A DNA stretch of 50,354 nucleotides from Planobispora rosea. GTDB lineage: Bacteria > Actinomycetota > Actinomycetes > Streptosporangiales > Streptosporangiaceae. Positions 23,062 through 30,284 of the stretch are shown piece by piece. Numbering within the stretch: position 1 is the first letter of the stretch; every line of letters starts with the position of its first letter. A model generated the notes under the pieces. That model had not been told where the DNA came from and did no database searches. It was given only the letters and a program-made list of their open reading frames with translations. The position numbers were made by a program, and so were the translations under genes. The DNA is taken from assembly GCF_014648175.1 (NCBI RefSeq), contig NZ_BMQP01000055.1:1-50354 (forward strand), read 5' to 3'.

Positions 23062-23976
23062 ATGACCACGCCGACGCCGGACGGCCGGTGGCCGGGACCG
23101 CCCGCGGGCCGCGGGGGGCCGGGGCAGCCGTACCCGCAGCAGCGGCCCGGTCACCCGCCTGGCCGGCAGCCCGCCTACCGTCAGGCCGCTCCCCAGGGGC
23201 CCGGCTACGTCCCGCCGGGTTACCCCCCCTCCGGGTACGGGCCCGGGTACGGCGAGCCGTACGAGGACCCGGTCGGCGGCGGCCGGGCGCTCCGCTCCGT
23301 GCTGGTGCTGGCGGCGGTCGCCGGGGCGGTCACGGTGCTGGTCGGGCTGATCTTCATGCTCTCCTCGCCCGAGGAGTACGGCCTGGCGGACCAGCGGACC
23401 GCGTTGCCGCCCCGGGCGCAGCAGAACACCGCCGCGCCCGCGAACCCCTATTTCCAGGCGCCCGCGACCGCGCCCCCGCCGCAGCCGACCGTTCCGGCGG
23501 CCCCGGCGATGCAGCCCTCGACCCCGGTGCGGCTGGTCATCCCGCGTCTCGGCGTCAACGCGCCGATCAAGTCCGTCGGACTGGACAGGCGAGGTGCGAT
23601 CGAGGTGCCGCCGGTGAACAACGCCAACCTCGTCGGCTGGTACCGGGAGGGGCCGACGGCGGGGGAGGCCGGGCCGGCGGTCATGCTGGGGCACAAGGAC
23701 ACGCGGACGGGAAGCGCGGTGTTCAGCCGCCTCCACGAGATCCGCAACGGTGACATCATCGAGGTGCACCGGCAGGACGGGGTGATCGCGGTGTTCACGG
23801 TGGGCGGCCTGGAACAGGCGGAGAAGTCGGTGTTCCCGACGCAGCGGGTGTACGGGACCTATCCCAGCCCGCAGCTCCACCTGATCACGTGCGGCGGGAC
23901 CTACAACCGCTCGACCGGTCACTACACGGACAACGTGATCGCCTACGCCACGATGACGAGCACCCGCCGGTCATGA
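23062..23976 (+). CDS. Class F-type sortase (copy 2)
   Basis: 304 residues; ATG 23062 after GGAGCCGGGG. A Pro/Gly/Tyr-rich cytoplasmic head (1-75), one membrane helix (about 78-100), a Pro/Ala linker, and a sortase barrel starting at VRLVIPRLGVNAPI. Catalytic His211 (LGHKDTRTG), Cys277 (LITCGGTYN) and Arg283 (NRSTGHYTDNV) are in the standard class F spacing. Probable job: transpeptidation of the preceding surface protein onto the wall. Its stop overlaps the start of the DUF2079 gene (ATGA), indicating translational coupling of the two membrane proteins. Confidence 0.92.
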   Translation: MTTPTPDGRWPGPPAGRGGPGQPYPQQRPGHPPGRQPAYRQAAPQGPGYVPPGYPPSGYGPGYGEPYEDPVGGGRALRSVLVLAAVAGAVTVLVGLIFMLSSPEEYGLADQRTALPPRAQQNTAAPANPYFQAPATAPPPQPTVPAAPAMQPSTPVRLVIPRLGVNAPIKSVGLDRRGAIEVPPVNNANLVGWYREGPTAGEAGPAVMLGHKDTRTGSAVFSRLHEIRNGDIIEVHRQDGVIAVFTVGGLEQAEKSVFPTQRVYGTYPSPQLHLITCGGTYNRSTGHYTDNVIAYATMTSTRRS

Positions 23977-25574
23977 GCGCGGGCATCGTTTCCGGGACCG
24001 ACGAGACCGGGAAGCCGGAGGGGCCCCGGGAGCCCGGGGATTCCGCGGAGCCCTCCGGGCCCGGGGAGTCAGGGGAGTCAGGGGAGTCCGGCACCGCCGG
24101 GGAGGCGGGCGCGGGGGAGACGTCGCGGAGGTGGTGGAACCGGCCGCACCTGCCGCCGCTCCTGGCGATCGCCGTCGTCGCCGCGGCCGCCTACTCCGTA
24201 CTCGGCCTGGTCAAGCTGGCCACCTTCCGGGCCAGCACCTTCGACCTGGTCATCTTCGATCAGGCCGTGCGCGGCTACGCGGGCTTCGGCCCGCCGCTGG
24301 AGCCCTCGGTCGGCATGTACTACGGCCAGGGGATGGACTTCATCCAGCTCGCCGACCACTTCTCGCCGATCGTCGCCCTCCTGGCCCCGCTGTACTGGAT
24401 CCACGACGGACCGGAGACCCTGATCATCGCCCAGGCGGTGCTGCTCGCGCTGGCCGTGATCCCGATCTGGCACTACGCCGAGCGCCGCCTCGGCGCCAGG
24501 AGCGCGTACCTCGTCGCGGTGGCGTACGCGGTGTCGTGGCCGGTGGCGCAGGCCGCCGGGTTCGACGTCCACGAGGCGGCCTTCGCCCCGCTGCTGAGCG
24601 CGATCATGATTGAGCGCTCCGACGTCGGCCGGATGCCGGCGGCGGCGCTGGCCGCGTTCGGCCTGCTGCTGGTCAAGGAGGACATGGGCCTGCTCGTGGC
24701 GGGCTTCGGCGTCTACCTCCTGCTCACCCGCAGGCGGCTGTACGGGGCCGCGTTCGTCCTGTTCTCGCTCGGGGCCATGGTGATGATCCGCAGCGTGCTG
24801 ATGCCGCTGGCGGGATCGGGCGAGACGGGTTTCCACTGGGCCTACGGCAGGTGGGGGCAGACTCTGGGAGAGGTGGCTCTCGGCCTCGCGCGTGACCCGC
24901 TGGGCGCGCTGTGGCAGTTCGTCAGCCCGGAGGTCAAGGTCGACACGCTGGCCCTCCTGCTCTGGCCGGTGCTGCTGACCGCGCTGCTGTCGCCGCTGAC
25001 GCTGGCGGCGCTGCCGCTGGTGGCCGAGCGGTTCCTGGCCGACCGGCCGCAGTGGTGGGGGCCCGAGCACCACTACAACGCCTTCGTCGTGGCGATCCTG
25101 TTCTGCGCCGCGGTGGACGGGGTGGACCGGCTCGGCAGGTGGCTCGGGGTGAGGGACCGCGGGTGGTTCCGCGGCCGGGAGGCGCGCCGGGAACTCGGCA
25201 GCCACTGGGCGGTCGGCGTGTGCCTGATCGGGATCACCCTGATCCCCCGGTTCGCGCTGGGCAACCTCGTCGAGTGGTCCTTCTACGAGGGCGACCCGCA
25301 CGTCGCGGCGGCCCGGGAGGCGGTGGCCGAGGTCCCGGACGGGGTGGTGGTGGAGGCCGTCAACCACGTCGGCCCGGCGCTCACCTCGCGGACGACGGTA
25401 CTGCTGTGGGGGGCGACCGCGTACGGCTCGCCGTGGATCGTGGCCGACGTCGACCGCTGGACCTTCCCGTTCCCCTCGCACGACGTCCAGCGCCAGCGGG
25501 TCGAGCAGGCCCTGCGGGAGGGCTACCGCAAGGTCTACGAGCGCGACGGTTACGTCGTGCTGCACCGGCCCTGA
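23973..25574 (+). CDS. DUF2079 polytopic membrane protein (GT-C-like)
   Basis: 533 residues from ATG 23973, which overlaps the sortase stop. The N-terminal 50 residues are Gly/Glu/Ser-rich (a 9-bp tandem repeat gives GES units). About ten membrane helices follow, with DUF2079 landmarks FDLVIFDQAVRGYAGF, LADHFSPIVALLAPLYW, FDVHEAAFAPLL and LVKEDMGLLVAGFG. This family has the hydropathy and early-loop acidic residues of GT-C lipid-sugar-dependent glycosyltransferases, but no activity is established. Coupled to a sortase whose substrate has a Thr-rich stalk, it might glycosylate that stalk; this is hypothesis only. Confidence 0.85.
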   Translation: MSAGIVSGTDETGKPEGPREPGDSAEPSGPGESGESGESGTAGEAGAGETSRRWWNRPHLPPLLAIAVVAAAAYSVLGLVKLATFRASTFDLVIFDQAVRGYAGFGPPLEPSVGMYYGQGMDFIQLADHFSPIVALLAPLYWIHDGPETLIIAQAVLLALAVIPIWHYAERRLGARSAYLVAVAYAVSWPVAQAAGFDVHEAAFAPLLSAIMIERSDVGRMPAAALAAFGLLLVKEDMGLLVAGFGVYLLLTRRRLYGAAFVLFSLGAMVMIRSVLMPLAGSGETGFHWAYGRWGQTLGEVALGLARDPLGALWQFVSPEVKVDTLALLLWPVLLTALLSPLTLAALPLVAERFLADRPQWWGPEHHYNAFVVAILFCAAVDGVDRLGRWLGVRDRGWFRGREARRELGSHWAVGVCLIGITLIPRFALGNLVEWSFYEGDPHVAAAREAVAEVPDGVVVEAVNHVGPALTSRTTVLLWGATAYGSPWIVADVDRWTFPFPSHDVQRQRVEQALREGYRKVYERDGYVVLHRP

Positions 25575-25820
25575 CCGCTCTCGCGCGGTTCCGGCGTGTA
25601 CGTTTCATCCGCCCGGCATCCCGGACGGAGTCCTGACCTCGTCTTCTGAGCGTCGGTGAGCGTCGGCCTGAACGCAGCCCGCCGCGGCGGGCCGACCTGT
25701 GCGTATCCTCGTGCGCACGTCCGCCAGGGGATCGAAATGCCGAGAGCTTTGCCCTAGAGTGTGGCGCGTATTTCGGACATACCGGGAATAGACAACAATC
25801 TTTCTCAAAAAGGAGGGAAG

Positions 25821-28229
25821 ATGGCGTTACCCGGCTCTGCGCACCGAACACGCCTCGCCGCATTGGCCCTGGTGGCCGTCGGCGGCACCCTGGCGACGGG
25901 AACCGCGGCGGCGGCGTCCGCCCCCGCCGCCGGCCCGTACGTTCTTGTGAACGCTAACAGCGGCCTGTGCCTGGACGTGAACGCCAAGAGCACCGCTGAC
26001 GACACGCAGCTCGTGCAGTACCCCTGCAACGGCGGGAGGAACCAGGCCTGGGAGCTGTCGGACGTCTCCGGCGGCCAGAGTCTGACCGCCGCGCACAGCG
26101 GCAAGTGCGCCGGGATCAAGGACGACAGCACCTCCGCGGGTAAAGCCGTCGTTCAGCAGGCCTGTGGGGAAAGCGCATTCCAAGGCTGGAGACTCGAAGC
26201 GGTGAGCGGCTCGGTCTACCGGGTCGTCAACACCGGCAGCGCCAAATGCCTCAACGTCAAGGACGGTTCCACCGCCACCGGTGCCGTCGTCCAGCAGAAC
26301 TCCTGCGACAGCGCCACCAGTAAGCGCTGGACCCTGAAGGCCGCCGGAACCGCCCCCACCCCGACAGCCACTCCCACGGCGTCCCCCACCGCGTCCCCCA
26401 CGGCGACACCGACGAAGACGCCCACCGCGACTCCGACGGTGACTCCGACGAAGACGCCCACCGTGGCCCCGACGACGATCCCGGCGGGCGCCAGGCAGGC
26501 GGAGGACCTGGACCGGGGCCTGATCAGCGTGCGCTCCGGCACCGGCAACCTGGTGTCCTGGCGGCTGCTGGGCACCGAGGCCGCCTCGACGGGCTTCAAC
26601 CTCTACCGCGGCGGCACGAAGGTCAACTCCTCGCCGATCACCGGCTCCACCAACTACCTGGATACCGGCGCCGCCGCCGACGCGGTCTACACCGTGCGGG
26701 CCGTGGTCGGCGGCGCCGAGCAGGCCGCCTCCGAGCCGTCGCTGCGCTTCGGCAACGGCTACCTGGACGTCCCCATCCAGGCGCCCGCCGGCGGCACCAC
26801 GCCGGACGGGGTCGCCTACACCTACGCCGCCAACGACGCCGGCGTCGGCGACCTCGACGGTGACGGCCAGTACGAGTTCGTGCTGAAGTGGGACCCGTCC
26901 AACGCCAAGGACAACTCCCAGTCCGGCTACACCGGCAACGTCTACGTGGACGCCTACAAGCTCGACGGCACCCGGATGTGGCGCGTCGACCTGGGCCGCA
27001 ACATCCGCGCCGGGGCGCACTACACCCAGTTCCAGGTCTACGACTACGACGGCGACGGCCGGGCCGAGGTGGCCATGAAGACCGCCGACGGCACCAGGGA
27101 CGGCACCGGCAAGGTGATCGGCTCGTCCTCGGCCGACCACCGCAACTCCTCCGGCTACGTCCTGGCCGGTCCGGAGTACCTGACCATGTTCAACGGCCGG
27201 ACCGGCGCCGCGGTGTCCACGGTGAACTACGACCCGCCGCGCGGGACCGTCTCCTCCTGGGGCGACTCCTACGGCAACCGGGTGGACCGGTTCCTGGCCG
27301 GCACCGCCTACCTGGACGGGCAGCGCCCCTCGCTGATCATGTCGCGCGGCTACTACACCCGCGCCGTGATCGCCGCCTGGGACTTCCGCAACGGCACCCT
27401 GACCAAGCGCTGGACCTTCGACTCCAACTCCAGCACGACCTACGCCGGGCAGGGCAACCACAGCCTCACGATCGGCGACGTGGACGCCGACGGCCGGGAC
27501 GAGATCGTCTTCGGCTCCGCCGCCGTCGACGACAACGGCTCGCCGCTGTGGAACACCCGCAACGGCCACGGCGACGCGGCGCACCTGGGCGACCTGGACC
27601 CGTCCCGGGCCGGCCTGGAGTACTTCAAGGTCAGCGAGGACTCCTCCAAGCCCGGCTCGTGGTTCGCCAGCGCCCGCACCGGTCAGGTGCTGTGGTCCAC
27701 CGCCTCCGGCGGCGACAACGGCCGCGGCGTCTCGGCCGACATCTGGGCCGGGAGCCCGGGAGCGGAGTCGTGGTCGGCGCGGGACACCACGCTGCGCAGC
27801 ACCACCGGCGCGTCCCTGGGCCGGGAGCCCTCCTCGATCAACTTCCTGGCCTGGTGGGACGGCGACCCGGTGCGCGAGCTGGTGGACGCCACCCGCGTCG
27901 ACAAGTACGGCACGGGCGGGGAGACCCGGCTGCTGACCGCCTCCGGCGTGCACTCCAACAACGGCACCAAGTCCACCCCGTCGCTCTCCGGCGACCTGTT
28001 CGGCGACTGGCGCGAGGAGGTCGTCTGGCCGACGGGCGACAACACCGCCCTGCGGATCTACAGCACGCCCCACCAGACCGACCGGCGCATCCACACGCTG
28101 ATGCACGACACCCAGTACCGCGTGGCCATCGCCTGGCAGAACACGGCCTACAACCAGCCGCCGCACCCGGGCTTCTTCATCGGATCCGGCATGTCCGCCC
28201 CGCCGCAGCCCAGGGTCTACCTGCGCTGA
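25821..28229 (+). CDS. Secreted rhamnogalacturonan lyase (PL11) with ricin-type module
   Basis: 802 residues; ATG 25821 follows a perfect AAGGAGGG. Signal peptide (about 1-34, ending AAAASA). A ricin-type beta-trefoil CBM13 (about 36-175) shows three repeats with CLDVNA/CAGIKD/CLNVKD and NQAWEL/FQGWRL/SKRWTL. A Thr/Pro linker (178-225) leads to a small beta domain and the PL11 beta-propeller (about 315-802): GVGDLDGDGQYEFVLKWDPSN, VYDYDGDGRAEVAMKTADG, DVDADGRDEIVFG, and the terminal LFGDWREEVVW and PHPGFFIG. PL11 enzymes cleave the rhamnose-galacturonate backbone of pectin by beta-elimination, with calcium held by the DxDxDG loops. No other pectin gene is adjacent. Confidence 0.96.
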   Translation: MALPGSAHRTRLAALALVAVGGTLATGTAAAASAPAAGPYVLVNANSGLCLDVNAKSTADDTQLVQYPCNGGRNQAWELSDVSGGQSLTAAHSGKCAGIKDDSTSAGKAVVQQACGESAFQGWRLEAVSGSVYRVVNTGSAKCLNVKDGSTATGAVVQQNSCDSATSKRWTLKAAGTAPTPTATPTASPTASPTATPTKTPTATPTVTPTKTPTVAPTTIPAGARQAEDLDRGLISVRSGTGNLVSWRLLGTEAASTGFNLYRGGTKVNSSPITGSTNYLDTGAAADAVYTVRAVVGGAEQAASEPSLRFGNGYLDVPIQAPAGGTTPDGVAYTYAANDAGVGDLDGDGQYEFVLKWDPSNAKDNSQSGYTGNVYVDAYKLDGTRMWRVDLGRNIRAGAHYTQFQVYDYDGDGRAEVAMKTADGTRDGTGKVIGSSSADHRNSSGYVLAGPEYLTMFNGRTGAAVSTVNYDPPRGTVSSWGDSYGNRVDRFLAGTAYLDGQRPSLIMSRGYYTRAVIAAWDFRNGTLTKRWTFDSNSSTTYAGQGNHSLTIGDVDADGRDEIVFGSAAVDDNGSPLWNTRNGHGDAAHLGDLDPSRAGLEYFKVSEDSSKPGSWFASARTGQVLWSTASGGDNGRGVSADIWAGSPGAESWSARDTTLRSTTGASLGREPSSINFLAWWDGDPVRELVDATRVDKYGTGGETRLLTASGVHSNNGTKSTPSLSGDLFGDWREEVVWPTGDNTALRIYSTPHQTDRRIHTLMHDTQYRVAIAWQNTAYNQPPHPGFFIGSGMSAPPQPRVYLR

Positions 28230-28273
28230 CCCCGCGCCGATCCTGCTCCGCCACAGCGCCGGCGGATGCCGCG

Positions 28274-28302
28274 GTCCCCGTCCGGTGCCACCGGGCGGGG
28301 AC
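28274..28302 (+). terminator. Terminator of the rhamnogalacturonan lyase gene
   Basis: A 13-bp stem (28274-28286 with 28290-28302, one G-T pair) and a 3-nt loop, 45 bp past the stop, followed by a pyrimidine-rich stretch. Confidence 0.75.
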
Positions 28303-28380
28303 CTCTCGTCTCCCGCGCGGATGTGAGTGTTATGGCAATCACAATCATCCTCCCCGGGGAGGGCGTAGACGGATGTTCTG

Positions 28381-28413
28381 TTGTAACCTCCTACTGACCG
28401 AATAATGCTCGGT
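28381..28413 (+). promoter_or_regulatory. Putative thiolase promoter with overlapping operator
   Basis: TTGTAA (28381-28386), 16 bp, TAATGC (28403-28408). The -10 is embraced by the inverted repeat ACCGA-N7-TCGGT (28397-28401, 28409-28413), a position fit for repression, perhaps by a fatty-acid regulator. Assigned by eye. Confidence 0.45.
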
Positions 28414-28456
28414 TTGCATCGTCCGGTCTGAGTAGGGACGGAACCCAGGAGGCACT

Positions 28457-29602
28457 GTGGCAGAGGCGTACATCGTCGGGGCGGTCCGTACCCCGGTCGG
28501 AAAGAAGAAGGGCGGCCTGTCCACCGTCCACCCCACGGATCTGGCCGCGCACACGCTCAAGGCCCTGATCGACCGTACGGGCGTCGACCCCTCCGCGGTG
28601 GAAGACGTGATCATGGGCTGCGTCATGCAGTTCGGTCCGCAGAGCATGGACATCGCGCGCAACGCCTGGCTCTCGGCGGGTCTGCCGGAGAACGTCGCCG
28701 GCGTGACCATCGACCGCCAGTGCGGCTCCTCCCAGCAGTCGATCCACTTCGCCGCCCAGGGCGTCATGTCCGGCACCCAGGACCTCGTGGTGGCCGCGGG
28801 CGTGGAGTCCATGAGCATCGTGCCCATGGGATCGAGCATCACGGCCGCGCTGGAGAAGGGCATGCCCTTCCCGTTCGGCGAGGGATGGGTCGAGCGGTAC
28901 GGCAAGCAGGAGATCTCCCAGTTCCGCGGCGCCGAGCTCATGTGCGAGAAGTGGGACCTCAAGCGGGACGAGCTGGAGCGCTTCGCCTACGAGAGCCACC
29001 AGCGGGCGGCCAAGGCCATCGCCAACGGCTACTTCAAGGACCAGATCGCCCCGATCAACGGCGTCGAGGACGACGAGGGCCCGCGTCCGGACACCACGCT
29101 GGAGAAGATGGCGGAGCTGAAGACCCTGCGCGACGGCGGCCGGATCACCGCGGCCACCTCCTCGCAGATCTCCGACGGCTCCGGCGCGGTCCTGATCGCC
29201 TCCGAGCAGGCGGTCCGCGACCACGGCCTGACCCCGCGCGCCCGCATCGTCACCCTGGCGCTCACCGGCGACGACCCGGTCTACATGCTGACCGCGCCGA
29301 TCCCGGCGACCCAGAAGGCGCTGCAGCGCTCCGGCCTGTCGATCGACGACATCGACGTCACCGAGATCAACGAGGCGTTCGCCCCCGTCCCGATGGCGTG
29401 GATCAAGGAGATCGGCGCCGACCCGGCGAAGGTCAACCCGAACGGCGGCGCGATCGCCCTGGGCCACCCGCTCGGCGGCACCGGCGCGATCCTGATGACC
29501 AAGCTCCTGCACGAGCTGGAGCGCACCGGCGGCCGGTACGGCCTGCAGACCATGTGCGAGGGCGGCGGCCAGGCCAACGTCACCGTCATCGAGCGGCTCT
29601 GA
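28457..29602 (+). CDS. Acetyl-CoA C-acyltransferase (thiolase)
   Basis: 381 residues from GTG 28457, with AGGAGG seven bases upstream. Thiolase II-type enzyme that either cleaves 3-ketoacyl-CoA in beta-oxidation or condenses acyl-CoAs. Active residues are all visible: nucleophilic Cys89 in DRQCGSSQQ, NEAFAPV, His in GGAIALGHPLGGTG and the second Cys in TMCEGGGQAN. Length and spacing are normal. The direction (FadA-like degradation versus biosynthetic) cannot be read from sequence; two acyl-CoA dehydrogenases in the window favour fatty-acid catabolism, although they are not in the same operon. Confidence 0.95.
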   Translation: MAEAYIVGAVRTPVGKKKGGLSTVHPTDLAAHTLKALIDRTGVDPSAVEDVIMGCVMQFGPQSMDIARNAWLSAGLPENVAGVTIDRQCGSSQQSIHFAAQGVMSGTQDLVVAAGVESMSIVPMGSSITAALEKGMPFPFGEGWVERYGKQEISQFRGAELMCEKWDLKRDELERFAYESHQRAAKAIANGYFKDQIAPINGVEDDEGPRPDTTLEKMAELKTLRDGGRITAATSSQISDGSGAVLIASEQAVRDHGLTPRARIVTLALTGDDPVYMLTAPIPATQKALQRSGLSIDDIDVTEINEAFAPVPMAWIKEIGADPAKVNPNGGAIALGHPLGGTGAILMTKLLHELERTGGRYGLQTMCEGGGQANVTVIERL

Positions 29603-29626
29603 CCATCTGATCGGGAGCCGCGAGCG

Positions 29627-29672
29627 GCGCCGGGGACGCGAGGGCCGGACCAACCGGCCGCGTCCCCGGCGC
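29627..29672 (+). terminator. Thiolase terminator hairpin
   Basis: A 14-bp perfect outer stem (29627-29640 with 29659-29672) continues into an inner GGCCGG/CCGGCC pairing, starting 24 bp after the thiolase stop. Confidence 0.75.
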
Positions 29673-29684
29673 GGCCACGACACG

Positions 29685-29725
29685 ACGGGTGGCGCCGGGG
29701 CTGGCGGGCTCCCGGCGCCACCCGT
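29685..29725. terminator. Second hairpin in the 29.6-29.8 kb array
   Basis: A 15-bp perfect stem (29685-29699 with 29711-29725) and an 11-nt loop. It lies between the convergent thiolase and small basic protein genes. Confidence 0.65.
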
Positions 29726-29745
29726 TGAAGAGTCGAGGAAAGGAA

Positions 29746-29782
29746 GACGCCGCGGTCCCGTAGTGGGCGGGACCGCGGCGTC
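29746..29782 (-). terminator. Terminator of the small basic protein gene
   Basis: A 14-bp perfect stem (29746-29759 with 29769-29782) and a 9-nt loop, 6 bp past the minus-strand stop. On that strand it is followed by a T/C-rich run, so it is probably that gene's terminator; it may act both ways. Confidence 0.7.
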
Positions 29783-29788
29783 TCCTCT

Positions 29789-29959
29789 TCAGCGGCCGCC
29801 CTTGCCGGGAATCCGGCGCGGCTGCTGGGTCGGCCTCATCGGCACATGCGGCTTGGGCATCTGCCGGGGCGCTGGTGGCATGGCCCGCTGCGGGAGCGGG
29901 AGATCGGTGGTGCCGGGCTTCTTCTTCCCGGACGGCTTCGTGCCGGAGTGGATTCGCAT
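29789..29959 (-). CDS. Small basic Pro/Lys/Arg-rich protein, 56 residues
   Basis: ORF of 57 codons with an ATG at 29959 and AAGGAG seven bases upstream, ending just before a strong terminator, so it has all parts of a gene. The translation begins MRIHSGTKPSGKKKPG, continues with Pro-Arg-Met-Gln-rich sequence (PRQMPKPHVPMRP) and ends RIPGKGGR. There is no Cys, no hydrophobic segment and almost no acidic residue, so the product would be strongly cationic and disordered. No family is recognised. It could be a nucleic-acid-binding or ribosome-associated small protein, or a cationic peptide; nothing in the context decides. Confidence 0.65.
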   Translation of the reverse strand: MRIHSGTKPSGKKKPGTTDLPLPQRAMPPAPRQMPKPHVPMRPTQQPRRIPGKGGR

Positions 29960-30284
29960 ATGGACTCCTTCAGGATCTGTGACGACGCGGCGCCGCGTGA
30001 GGGCCGTGCCGGAGACTCAGCTGCCGCGTCAGGCGAACGGGGCCGGAGAGCTGAGCGCGGGCGGATCAGCACGGGCTGATCGACGCCTGCTTCCTAGGAG
30101 TTAATCCACATGCCGTCGACGGTATGCCGGGGCTCCCGGGGCGTGCAAGCCATTTGATTCCCGACGTGTCCGCTGCGGGGCCGGCCCGGCGGAGCACGGC
30201 GGGCACGGGGACGGGTGCGGGGACGGGTGCCGGGATGGGTGTGGGTACGGCGGGGCGCGGACCGTACCCACACATCCGGGGAGC
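29960..30284. other. Intergenic region with G-rich 12-bp repeats
   Basis: No convincing gene. It holds the upstream region of the small basic protein gene (29960-30110) and, at about 30202-30250, degenerate 12-bp tandem repeats of the form ACGGGTGCGGGG (three to four copies). These run into the terminator of the next minus-strand gene. Short ORFs across the repeats look spurious. Confidence 0.6.
30239..30273 (-). terminator. Terminator downstream of the long acyl-CoA dehydrogenase
   Basis: A 12-bp perfect stem GTGTGGGTACGG (30239-30250) with 30262-30273 and an 11-nt loop, 12 bp past the stop of the minus-strand gene. Confidence 0.75.

Noticed and set aside
25827..28166. 779-codon frame antisense to the rhamnogalacturonan lyase
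   Set aside because: Val/Gly/Ala-rich mirror of DxDxDG repeats; the plus-strand protein is unambiguous.
30066..30275. Pro/Val-rich 69-codon minus-strand ORF
   Set aside because: Encoded by the 12-bp G-rich repeats and overlapping the terminator hairpin of the neighbouring gene.
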